This document shows, in pieces, positions 1 through 8,054 of a DNA stretch of 64,000 nucleotides (the stretch's first letter is position 1; every line of letters starts with the position of its first letter). Location of the stretch: the NCBI GenBank assembly GCA_024682415.1, contig JAIKZG010000019.1:1-64000 (forward strand). The letters run 5' to 3'. Origin of the DNA: Prevotella sp. GTDB taxonomy: Bacteria; Bacteroidota; Bacteroidia; Bacteroidales; Bacteroidaceae. The notes beneath the pieces were generated by a model. It had not been told where the DNA came from, did no database searches, and worked only from the letters and a program-made list of their open reading frames with translations. Position numbers and translations under genes: made by a program.

Positions 1-37
1 GTCATATCATCATTATTAATCAAAGATATATACAAAC

Positions 38-65
38 GCAGCCCTCTCGATTTCGGGAGGGCTGC
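38..65 (-). terminator. Hairpin downstream of fimbrillin gene 1
   Basis: A 9-bp inverted repeat, GCAGCCCTC (38-46) with GAGGGCTGC (57-65), lies about 70 bases past the stop codon of the minus-strand fimbrillin gene. It is GC-rich in an AT-rich setting, as expected of a transcription terminator. The T tract on the minus strand after it is poor, so it could instead be an mRNA 3' stabilising hairpin. Confidence 0.45.
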
Positions 66-132
66 TTGGCTATAACCATAATTTGAAATTATGATATTAT
101 AAAGCTATTCTCACGAACAGCTGAAGTTTCTT

Positions 133-1830
133 TTAAAATGCAATGACGGGGCGACAATAATGTCGATCTTTTGTTTTAGGTCCATGATCAATCCATACAC
201 TATATGAACTTAAACCCGCACTCGTATCAGATGCATCGACATCATAAATTCTTGTTGCGCTTTGCTCTGTTGATGTCCAATAATGAACGCCAGAAAGAAA
301 TTCATGATAAGAAGCATATTTTGTTACTGATCTTAAATAATTGTTCAACTCAAGGAAAGATTCACTATACGCATTATCTGTTGTAGTCCATGTTGTTGAC
401 CCATTATTATTAGTTGGAGTAAATTTAGATAATGATGTTAGATTTTGAACTATATAATACCATTGCATATTAGAAGGAAGATACCAGCCACTTGATGTCG
501 CAGGAAAACTTACACCATAATTAATGGCATAATAGAACGCCGGGTAATTCGTCGCATTAAACGCTTGCTTACTATTATTTTTTATTGTCATTGTTTCAGT
601 ATAACCATCCGCAGTCCATGTAGAACGATTACCTGTTATATTTGGTAAATTCTCATCAACACCAGACGGTCCCCATGCACAAAATTCATTTCCATTTGAA
701 TTTTGCAAAGCCAAAGCATAACCGAGTTTCCATCCATGATTTTGATCTGTAGTACTTGTGAAAGTATTAAAGACCACAGCAATAGGTACACACCCATAAT
801 TTGTATTAAATGATGACATATCAACGAGTTTTACAACCCATGCTTGACCACTTGTACTTGTACAATAATAATCGCCGACTTCAATTGTATTGCCTGATGA
901 TATATACACTTTCGCAGAATTGACATTCACTGTAAGTTCATTGCCTTTACCTGCTGTAAATGTTTGAGCAGAACTCATATTAGCTGTATATGGAACTCCA
1001 CCTATATCAAGAGTAAGACTCAACTTTGCAGATTGCGGAGGAATCTGAGCTACATAATAAGCCGTAGTAGTGTTGTTAGATGTCGAAGAACTGAGCTTAT
1101 ACATCGTCACAGTTGTAGTCGTTCCTCCACTCGCTGTCATATCACCTGATGTGCTTACACTTGAAGCAAGTTTTGCACCCGTGAATTTTACAGAATTTAC
1201 GACACCGTTATTCAACATATAATTAGTATTCGTAACTACCACTTTCACTATCACTCTTGCCGTTTTATGTGAATAAGTGATTGAATTTGCAGCATTTCCC
1301 TGATTTGTAGTTGTAGATGTACCAAACAAAAAATCGCTCTTTTGCAGATTTGTAATGCTTGATTGGTCGCTCTGCACGGTAAATCCTACGCTGTTTATTG
1401 CAGACGAAGTATAAGGATACCATGATTTCACTGTGAAATTATTAGCGGTAGTGATGTAATATGGATTTTCACTCGTAAGTTTACCTGCTGCGTCTACACT
1501 ATATTTATAAGGTGCATTGCCATCGCCAACCTGCACGGCAATATCACGATTGCCATCAATGCCTGCCCAGTTGTTGTCATTCACAGGCGTGCGAGTTTCT
1601 GCCGAAAGAGTATACTCACTCTCTATAATGCTATCTGGATTCTGTGGAGCAGTGGTAAGCATTATGCCACGCGAACTCATCGTGACAGGTTCTACATTTT
1701 CTAATATGCCGCCATTCAAAGTAAGAGCCTTGCCTGGCTGATTTACGCCGACATCATCAGAAGTGCATCCCGCGAAAAGACAAACTGCCAATGCGGATGC
1801 AACGAATACATAATTGCTAAGTTTATACAT
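133..1830 (-). CDS. Fimbrillin-family surface lipoprotein with C-terminal lectin-like domain (copy 1)
   Basis: 565 aa. A lipoprotein signal ends in the lipobox LFAGC (Cys22), so the precursor is probably exported and lipidated. The N-terminal half resembles Bacteroidales fimbrillin/Mfa-like proteins: beta-rich, Ser/Thr-rich, with the family landmark WYPYT after the strand that binds the mature core. The C-terminal half carries SSGWYLPSNMQWY and ends in RPVIAF, as in DUF1566/FISUMP proteins with a C-type-lectin-like fold. Proteins of this type are typically minor or tip components of type V fimbriae or stand-alone adhesins. Two paralogues with the same architecture lie at about 18.6-20.3 and 28.2-29.9 kb; this one is the most diverged of the three. 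No fimbrial operon partner is adjacent; each paralogue is a single gene behind its own leader. The ATG at 1830 is the start that places the signal peptide at the N-terminus. The ligand is unknown. Confidence 0.8.
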   Translation of the reverse strand: MYKLSNYVFVASALAVCLFAGCTSDDVGVNQPGKALTLNGGILENVEPVTMSSRGIMLTTAPQNPDSIIESEYTLSAETRTPVNDNNWAGIDGNRDIAVQVGDGNAPYKYSVDAAGKLTSENPYYITTANNFTVKSWYPYTSSAINSVGFTVQSDQSSITNLQKSDFLFGTSTTTNQGNAANSITYSHKTARVIVKVVVTNTNYMLNNGVVNSVKFTGAKLASSVSTSGDMTASGGTTTTVTMYKLSSSTSNNTTTAYYVAQIPPQSAKLSLTLDIGGVPYTANMSSAQTFTAGKGNELTVNVNSAKVYISSGNTIEVGDYYCTSTSGQAWVVKLVDMSSFNTNYGCVPIAVVFNTFTSTTDQNHGWKLGYALALQNSNGNEFCAWGPSGVDENLPNITGNRSTWTADGYTETMTIKNNSKQAFNATNYPAFYYAINYGVSFPATSSGWYLPSNMQWYYIVQNLTSLSKFTPTNNNGSTTWTTTDNAYSESFLELNNYLRSVTKYASYHEFLSGVHYWTSTEQSATRIYDVDASDTSAGLSSYSVWIDHGPKTKDRHYCRPVIAF

Positions 1831-2158
1831 ACCCTTAAAATTTTGTTAGTTTATAGCCTCATAAAATCTCTGTAGGAAAAAAATAATATCACTGCTAACA
1901 AAACTTGTTTTTCATATAGATACTTATTAAACGAAACGTAGGCATTTATCAGTATCTATCTGTAGAAAGGTTCTGGAATACCCACAAATAAATAGATACG
2001 ACGATGCCTACGCTATACGCAGACATTACCCATTATCTTTTGTCTTATTTGTTTTTGAATTTTCCAGATTCTTCTACAAGAACAAGATAATAGCTAATGC
2101 TATATTTTTCACCAATAAGGCACGCTACACCAATACATAAGGCGCTACGCACTTTCTC
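1831..2158 (-). promoter_or_regulatory. Structured 5' leader of fimbrillin gene 1 (candidate cis-regulatory pseudoknot RNA)
   Basis: About 330 nt lie between the predicted transcription start and the ATG. Helix A pairs 1937-1945 with 2004-2012 (9 bp) and 1952-1959 with 1992-1999 (8 bp). Helix B pairs 1961-1967 with 2072-2078 (7 bp) and 1972-1978 with 2062-2068 (7 bp). In transcript order the arms run B5', A5', B3', A3', which is the order of an H-type pseudoknot, with B3' and A3' almost abutting. A small hairpin ATAGC-loop-GCTAT (2090-2103) precedes it. The same architecture recurs upstream of fimbrillins 2 and 3 with different but still complementary sequences. The strings CGCTATACGCAGACATTA and AACAAGATAATAGC are nearly invariant. 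No coding sequence is supported here. The function as a regulator is inferred. Confidence 0.7.
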
Positions 2159-2164
2159 TACTTG

Positions 2165-2194
2165 CAAATATAAACCTTATTTTTTAATCCGCAA
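2165..2194 (-). promoter_or_regulatory. Promoter of fimbrillin gene 1
   Basis: On the minus strand, TTG (2192-2194), 19 nt, then TATATTTG (2165-2172) matches the Bacteroidota housekeeping consensus TTTG-N19-21-TAnnTTTG. The identical arrangement, including the spacer motif AAATAAGGTT, is upstream of the other two fimbrillin genes. Transcription should start near 2158. Confidence 0.75.
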
Positions 2195-2218
2195 GCGATT
2201 TTAAATAAAAAATGATGT

Positions 2219-2788
2219 TTATAAATCTACATCATTATCAATATCTTTAATTTTCTTGGCAGGAACGCCACCGACAAGAGTATTGTCGGGAACATCATTG
2301 GCAACAACGGCACCAGCAGCAACTACCACATTATTGCCGATGGTGACACCAGGAAGTATAGTAACATTACCACCAATCCAAACATCATTGCCTATGCGGA
2401 CAGGCTTGGCAATAGCCATATAATTACGACGACCGGCAGGCGAAAGAGGATGACCAACGGTAGAGATAAGTGTGTTAGGCCCTATCATCACATTGTTGCC
2501 TATCCACACTTCACGAATATCGAGAATGGTAAGATTGAAATTGCCTGTGAAACAGTTGCCGATAAAGACGTTTTTGCAGCAATCACAATTGAACATTCTG
2601 GCAATCCACACCCTGTCACCCACAGAGCCAAGCATCTTCTTGAGCTGTAGGTGCTGAGCTGCGTAATCATCTTCAGGAATGTCATTATACTCACGACACC
2701 ATGCCATTGCCTGTTCCTTACGCTTAATCAGCATAGGGTCGGCATAGCAATATTCCATGCCTGCATTAAGTTTTTCCAATTCTTTCAT
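2219..2788 (-). CDS. Sugar O-acetyltransferase, left-handed beta-helix (maltose/galactoside acetyltransferase family)
   Basis: 189 aa, the usual length of the maa/lacA/nodL group. An N-terminal maltose-acetyltransferase-type segment (EYCYADPMLIKRKEQAM) is followed by hexapeptide repeats forming the left-handed beta-helix, including IGNNVMIGPNTLI, RIGNDVWIGGNVTILPGVTIG and NNVVVAAGAVVAND. The catalytic His is in STVGHPLSP. The enzyme moves an acetyl group from acetyl-CoA to a sugar hydroxyl in the cytoplasm; the natural acceptor cannot be told from sequence. The gene starts 12 nt after fbp ends and looks like the last gene of that transcription unit. Confidence 0.87.
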   Translation of the reverse strand: MKELEKLNAGMEYCYADPMLIKRKEQAMAWCREYNDIPEDDYAAQHLQLKKMLGSVGDRVWIARMFNCDCCKNVFIGNCFTGNFNLTILDIREVWIGNNVMIGPNTLISTVGHPLSPAGRRNYMAIAKPVRIGNDVWIGGNVTILPGVTIGNNVVVAAGAVVANDVPDNTLVGGVPAKKIKDIDNDVDL

Positions 2789-2800
2789 ATATGATACTTT

Positions 2801-4783
2801 TTACTTCTCTGTTATCAATCCGTGGCGATAAGCATAAAGGAGCTGTTCAAGGTCGATAATCTGCTGACGAAGCTCCGCACCGACATCAGTATCTGCGACA
2901 AGCAGTCTGTGGGCACTAAACTCTACCATCTGAGTGGTGCTCTTAATATCAGTCTCATTCTTTACCGCTTCTTCTTTGCTCGTAAACGGCTCGTGCTGAA
3001 CAAGCTGGAGAGAACGGCTGTGATAAACAAGAGTGTAGCCGGCAATGCCTGTTTCCTTGTGGTAAGCCTGAGAGAAGCCACCATCAATGACAAGCAGCTT
3101 GCCGCCTGCCTTGATAGGATTTTCACCACTGCCCACATGAACAGGCACATGACCATTTATGATGTGGCGATTAACTCCCGTAACTCCGAAAGCGTCCATT
3201 ATGCCATCAACAACATGTTCATCATCGCGCAGCTTGAAATAGTTGCCTTTACTCTCATGCCATGTTGATTTGTCGGCAATGAAATAACGCTCAAAGGTAG
3301 CCATCTTTGATTTGTCGAACAGCGGTGAATCCTTTCCGCACCAAAGATAAGCGAAATAATCTATGGCATAGGCTCGCTCATCGGGATCGCTGTCGTTTTG
3401 GAACGCGCTGCGAATGAGCATTCCTATAGCGTGAAGCAACTTCTTGCCAGAATATTTCTTGCCGTAAACCTCCACTTCCTTCAGCGTGCCGTCATCATTG
3501 AGCGGAACAGAAGCATGAAACAAGAGATTGTTGTTACATATATAATACATGCAGCCGTGTTGCAACATCACTCCTATATGGCGACGCAACTTCTCGCTGA
3601 CAGTAAACGAGCGATGAAGTTTTTCCATAAGTCCCTGTTCCTCGGCGGTGAGCACATCGGGGTGCTTCGGGTCGATGGTAGGGAAATGGTTGCTGCACAA
3701 AGGATATTCCACTCCGTCAAGCATTATTGTGCCCTTGGCATAATCCACTTTATGAAGAATACTGCGGTCTGCCATATTCCACTCTGGATATTTCGCGAAA
3801 AGCTGACATTCAAGCTTAAACTGAATTACAGCTATCGCCTTATGCATCATTGCCGTAAGACGTGCCATCTTATCATCAATGTCGGCATTCTCACCCGTAA
3901 GATGGGGAGCAAATTCCTCACATGGGTCGTCGCCATACACATCGATGGCAAACGTGGTGAGTGGCACAAGGTTTATGCCATAGCCTTCTTCCAATGTAGT
4001 GAGATTGGCATAGCGCAAAGAGATACGCAGCACATTGCAGATGCAGACATCATTGCCAGCGCTCGCTCCCATCCACAACACGTCGTGATTGCCCCACTGC
4101 ATATCCCAATGATGATAACTGGCAAGGGTATCCATAATGATATGTGCACCAGGACCACGGTCGTAGATGTCGCCAAGAATATGCAGTTGGTCGATTGCTA
4201 AGCGCTGAATCACATTGCTTATGGCAATGATGAAATCGTCGGCACGACCTGTATCTATAATAGTGCGGATAATGGTATTCACATAGGCAGCCTTGTCGCT
4301 GTCGTCGGTGCGTTCATGCAGAAGTTCCTGAATGATGTAAGAAAACTCATCGGGCAAACTCTTGCGCACCTTTGAGCGAGTATATTTGCTCGACACGTCC
4401 CTACACACTGAAACAAGACGCAAAAGAGTGATGGAATACCAATCACGCAAATCTTTTTCCACTTCTTTCACCAGCACAAGTTTCTGCTCCGGATAATAAA
4501 TGAGCGTACACAATTCGCGCTTCTCGCTCTCACGCAAAGAGTTGCCGAAAAGCTCGTTCACCTTACGCTTGATGTTTCCGGAAGCGTTTTTCAGAATATG
4601 CTGAAATGCCTCATATTCACCATGAATATCGGCAAGGAAATGTTCTGTGCCTTTTGGAAGATTTAGGATAGCCTGTAGATTGATTATTTCAGTACTCGCG
4701 TCGGCAATCGTGGGAAACGACTGCGAAAGAAGCTCCAGATAACGCAAGTTGTCTACTATTTCAGAGTGTTTTTTTGTTACCAT
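2801..4783 (-). CDS. fbp: Fructose-1,6-bisphosphatase, class III
   Basis: 660 aa, full length for the large class III enzyme of Firmicutes and Bacteroidota. It hydrolyses fructose 1,6-bisphosphate to fructose 6-phosphate, the committed gluconeogenic step. Metallophosphoesterase motifs are in order: DIHGEY at residue 52, GDIYDRGPGAH near 200 and GNHD near 232, with further metal-binding histidines towards the C-terminus (NGHVPVH). It is unrelated to class I FBPase. It lies 32 nt after the unknown gene and 12 nt before the acetyltransferase, so is probably co-transcribed. The ATG at 4783 gives the expected N-terminus. Confidence 0.96.
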   Translation of the reverse strand: MVTKKHSEIVDNLRYLELLSQSFPTIADASTEIINLQAILNLPKGTEHFLADIHGEYEAFQHILKNASGNIKRKVNELFGNSLRESEKRELCTLIYYPEQKLVLVKEVEKDLRDWYSITLLRLVSVCRDVSSKYTRSKVRKSLPDEFSYIIQELLHERTDDSDKAAYVNTIIRTIIDTGRADDFIIAISNVIQRLAIDQLHILGDIYDRGPGAHIIMDTLASYHHWDMQWGNHDVLWMGASAGNDVCICNVLRISLRYANLTTLEEGYGINLVPLTTFAIDVYGDDPCEEFAPHLTGENADIDDKMARLTAMMHKAIAVIQFKLECQLFAKYPEWNMADRSILHKVDYAKGTIMLDGVEYPLCSNHFPTIDPKHPDVLTAEEQGLMEKLHRSFTVSEKLRRHIGVMLQHGCMYYICNNNLLFHASVPLNDDGTLKEVEVYGKKYSGKKLLHAIGMLIRSAFQNDSDPDERAYAIDYFAYLWCGKDSPLFDKSKMATFERYFIADKSTWHESKGNYFKLRDDEHVVDGIMDAFGVTGVNRHIINGHVPVHVGSGENPIKAGGKLLVIDGGFSQAYHKETGIAGYTLVYHSRSLQLVQHEPFTSKEEAVKNETDIKSTTQMVEFSAHRLLVADTDVGAELRQQIIDLEQLLYAYRHGLITEK

Positions 4784-4815
4784 GGTTTCATTAAGTTTTT
4801 TGTATATAACTATCT

Positions 4816-5631
4816 TTAGTAATCAGTTATCATCTCTCTGATTTGCCTGGTCAGCTTATTATCCGTTGCCGGCAGTGGCATAAATCCTTCCGTAAGTGTG
4901 GATTTCTCACTTGCCACCTGAAAGAGTGATGAAGCGAAGTCGGCAATGCCGAGCGATACGAGCAATGCGCAGAAATCATCTTCATTATAGTTCAATCCCG
5001 TGAGCTGCTGCGACAGGTCGTAGAGCAGACGCTGCGGAATTCCTCCCCTCACATAATGATAATGCGTGTAAAGAAGGATTGTGGCTATCTGCTTCATTGC
5101 CGAATCATTGCAGCCTGCGCCCTCTATCCTTGCCTTGATGTTGTCGCGTTCCTGCTGGTCGTGCAGCTCAATGATATGTCTGTACTGCTCAAAAAGCCCC
5201 TTAGTCATTTCCTCAGCGGAAACGCGATTTGTGGTAACGCAGCTTCTGACAAGAAATACGTTGTTGTTCCAACTCAACTTCTGCAACTTTGTCAGCTCCA
5301 TCTTATTAAAAGCATGGACAGCCGACGCGAGCCTCACGCTCTGTCGCTCCTCACGAGCGCCCATAGCCTTGCTGCGCATATTCCACGGCTGCAATCCGCT
5401 AAGCGGCGACAATACAACGGGAATATGTTTTTTGTAAGACGACTCTATAATGGAACGTACATGAGCGTTCCATGAGCCGAAAGCATGAATTATATCGGGA
5501 TTTTCATCAGTTAGGATTACATCTTCTCCCACAATACCTTTATTAGCAAGGCATTCGCTAAGCACAGCCAACACGTCTGCGTTGGCTTTCACCGCTTTAA
5601 TTTCCTTTGGCATCAGAAGTTGTAATCTCAT
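4816..5631 (-). CDS. Uncharacterised protein, possible remnant glycosyltransferase-like fold
   Basis: 271 aa, no signal peptide or membrane segment. The first 120 residues read like the N-terminal Rossmann half of a GT4-type glycosyltransferase (a segment PDIIHAFGSWNAHV, then HIPVVLSPLSGLQPW), but the C-terminal nucleotide-sugar domain with its E-x7-E motif is missing. The C-terminal half is helical and unfamiliar. The gene starts 9 nt after the glycosyltransferase 2 gene ends, so a joint role with that enzyme or with the envelope is plausible. I do not assign a function. A conserved Bacteroidales protein of unknown role is the safest reading. Confidence 0.6.
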   Translation of the reverse strand: MRLQLLMPKEIKAVKANADVLAVLSECLANKGIVGEDVILTDENPDIIHAFGSWNAHVRSIIESSYKKHIPVVLSPLSGLQPWNMRSKAMGAREERQSVRLASAVHAFNKMELTKLQKLSWNNNVFLVRSCVTTNRVSAEEMTKGLFEQYRHIIELHDQQERDNIKARIEGAGCNDSAMKQIATILLYTHYHYVRGGIPQRLLYDLSQQLTGLNYNEDDFCALLVSLGIADFASSLFQVASEKSTLTEGFMPLPATDNKLTRQIREMITDY

Positions 5632-5640
5632 AGATTTCCT

Positions 5641-6807
5641 TTAAAGTTTATGACTTGTAAAATCATTCTTATCTGCGCATTTGTAATGCATCACATAGCT
5701 GACTCTATGCAAATATACACCTATTTCATAGAAAATGATACGCCAGACAGATATTTTTGCATCAAAAAATTTCAATGCCTTGTTAGCAAAAATCGTACGC
5801 ATGATTATAGTAATAAGCAGTGCCAATACGCTGCTGCCAAGCAACATCCATCGCTCTGTAAGCCCTGCAAACACCATAGAAGCTATAATCAGCAGATAGT
5901 TGGCATGAAGAGTAAACGTATCGAAACGCACTAAAGCCTTGTGCCAACCACCACGGGAAAGCAGACGGCGAGTGCTTATATAATAAAGATGACGATTAAG
6001 CCACTCCTTCTTTGTAGGTTTCTGCTCAGTAAGCCATGCGTCAGGCTCTACGGCAATGGCACATTCTCCCTGAACGGCATACTTGTTTACCAAGAAATCA
6101 TATTCGCCACGAATGTCCTGCAAGCTACCACGGAATCCTTCCTGCTCAATAAACTTACTCTTGCGGAAAGCGATGTTGCGTCCCTGAGTGCGATAAGGAT
6201 TGCCTTTCAAATCCTCACGGAAAAGATAATAAGCCATTTGCACACGCTCGAAACGCTGATATTGACGCGAATCATCAGCATAGTTACTATAGCCTATCAC
6301 CATACTTGTGTTATCACTTATATGGCTTGCCATGCTACTGAGCCAATGGTTGCTGTCTGGACGACAAGTAGCGTCGGTAAGAATCACCCATTCTGTCTTC
6401 GCTGCCTTCACGCCAAGCGTTATCGCCAATTTTCTGCGACTCATGTAGCGCGACGACTGCGGAATAAACGAAACATAAAGATGCTCATTGCCTTTCAATC
6501 GTTTAAGGACATTTTCCGTAAGCGCGTCGCCCTTTTCGGCAATGACGATGACACGGTATTCTCCTTTATACTCCTGATTGAGCAGAACAGGCAAATTTTC
6601 CTCAAGCTCCTTATCGTTGTCATGAGGAGCAATCACTATTGATATAGGAACATCAGCATGCTGCAATGAGCTTTCATTCTCATTTGAGGATTCTTCAATC
6701 ATTCGTCTTATTTTCTTGCCTCTGAAGAAAGGATTAAAGAAAGGAGTCAGAAATGATAGGAGCAACAATGTTGCCCCTATTATTATAGTCAGTGTGTCAA
6801 TAGCCAT
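5641..6807 (-). CDS. Membrane-anchored family 2 glycosyltransferase
   Basis: 388 aa. An N-terminal transmembrane helix (residues about 5-27) precedes a GT-A domain: PISIVIAPHDNDKEL, then VILTDATCRPDSNHW around the metal-binding acidic site. A C-terminal region has two or three hydrophobic segments (HANYLLIIASMVFAGL and following). This layout matches processive or polyprenyl-linked GT2 enzymes acting at the cytoplasmic face of the inner membrane. Donor and acceptor are unknown. It sits 62 nt after lysA and 9 nt before the unknown gene at 5631. Confidence 0.85.
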   Translation of the reverse strand: MAIDTLTIIIGATLLLLSFLTPFFNPFFRGKKIRRMIEESSNENESSLQHADVPISIVIAPHDNDKELEENLPVLLNQEYKGEYRVIVIAEKGDALTENVLKRLKGNEHLYVSFIPQSSRYMSRRKLAITLGVKAAKTEWVILTDATCRPDSNHWLSSMASHISDNTSMVIGYSNYADDSRQYQRFERVQMAYYLFREDLKGNPYRTQGRNIAFRKSKFIEQEGFRGSLQDIRGEYDFLVNKYAVQGECAIAVEPDAWLTEQKPTKKEWLNRHLYYISTRRLLSRGGWHKALVRFDTFTLHANYLLIIASMVFAGLTERWMLLGSSVLALLITIIMRTIFANKALKFFDAKISVWRIIFYEIGVYLHRVSYVMHYKCADKNDFTSHKL

Positions 6808-6869
6808 AATTTCGTGTTAATCACCAAAAGTGTTTTTAAGTTTTTATCGTTTGTTTTTGATATATTTCC

Positions 6870-8027
6870 TTATAGCTCGTCGGATGTGTAACCTTTAGGC
6901 AATGGTCGGCAATTATAACCGCTTGCCATTATCTCGCCATAAGCTCCTGCCGAGCGCAACGCTATCAAGTCGCCACGATAACATTTATTCAAATCAATGG
7001 CTTTTGCGAAAACGTCGCTCGACTCGCATATAGGGCCTACAACATCATAGGTTTCATTTTCTTCATCGCTTGATATATTCTCTATCTTATGGAAAGCATG
7101 ATAAAGAGCAGGACGAATGAGATCGGTCATTCCCCCATCAACGATACAGAACTTCTTATGAGTGCCCTGCTTTACATACAGCGTCTTTGTAATTAAGCTG
7201 CCCATCTGAGCGACAACTGCCCTACCCAACTCGAAGTGAACAGATTGTCCCTGACGCAGATGAAGATGGTTAGCATAAGTATCGAAATAAGCCGCAAAAT
7301 CGGGCACTGGCTGACGATTGGGGTGGTCGTAACTTACGCCTAATCCTCCGCCCACATTGATATTCTCTATCTTCACATGGCGTTTATCCATAAAATTCTG
7401 AATATCATTTATCCTGTTGCAGAGAGCCTCAAAATCACCCATATCAAGAATTTGCGAACCGATATGGAAATGCAAGCCTTTGAACACGATGTTCTCCATC
7501 TTGCTTGCTTCCTCTATAACGTTTTCAATGTCGCCAAGGGCAATGCCGAACTTGTTCTCAGCCAAGCCTGTAGTAATGTTGGCATGAGTGTGAGCACCTA
7601 CATCAGGATTTATGCGGAACGCCACATTTGCTTTCTTGCCTTTCTCCCCGGCAAGCTCATTGATGATTTCAAGCTCAGGGATACTTTCTACATTAAAGCA
7701 GAATATATCATTATCAAGACCGAGATTTATCTCCCAATCACTTTTTCCTACACCGGCATACACAATCTTGCTTGCCGGGAAGCCAGCATTGAGGGCTGCG
7801 CGTATCTCGCCACCGCTCACACAGTCGGCGCCGAAGCCAGCCTGAGCGATAATGCCGAGAATCTTAGGATTGGCATTTGCTTTTACTGCATAATGCATGA
7901 TAAATCCTTCATGCTTTGCCAGCTGCTCACTGATGATGCGAAGAGTATCTCTCAGCAACGCCGTATCATAATAATAAAACGGCGTTGCCAAGGTCTTAAA
8001 TTTATCTATAGGAAATATACCTTTCAT
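6870..8027 (-). CDS. lysA: Diaminopimelate decarboxylase
   Basis: 385 aa, usual family length. It is the PLP-dependent last step of lysine synthesis, meso-diaminopimelate to lysine. The PLP lysine is K49 in HYAVKANAN. The glycine-rich phosphate loop NVGGGLGVSYDHP is present, and the second-subunit active-site motif CESSDVFAK lies near residue 335. It follows lysC by 27 nt, so the first and last enzymes of the aspartate-to-lysine route are adjacent and probably co-transcribed. The ATG at 8027 fits. Confidence 0.96.
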   Translation of the reverse strand: MKGIFPIDKFKTLATPFYYYDTALLRDTLRIISEQLAKHEGFIMHYAVKANANPKILGIIAQAGFGADCVSGGEIRAALNAGFPASKIVYAGVGKSDWEINLGLDNDIFCFNVESIPELEIINELAGEKGKKANVAFRINPDVGAHTHANITTGLAENKFGIALGDIENVIEEASKMENIVFKGLHFHIGSQILDMGDFEALCNRINDIQNFMDKRHVKIENINVGGGLGVSYDHPNRQPVPDFAAYFDTYANHLHLRQGQSVHFELGRAVVAQMGSLITKTLYVKQGTHKKFCIVDGGMTDLIRPALYHAFHKIENISSDEENETYDVVGPICESSDVFAKAIDLNKCYRGDLIALRSAGAYGEIMASGYNCRPLPKGYTSDEL

Positions 8028-8054
8028 ATTATTGTTTGTGTTGTCATTATATGA

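Noticed and set aside
1937..2078. Invertible promoter (phase-variation switch) flanked by inverted repeats
   Set aside because: The inverted repeats are interleaved, differ between loci, and lie downstream of the promoter, so inversion would not switch it. No recombinase gene is nearby.
3398..4201. 267-aa open frame antisense to fbp
   Set aside because: Fully inside the confident fbp gene on the opposite strand, with no recognisable domain. The same reasoning removes 39069-39980, 34528-35301 and similar frames.
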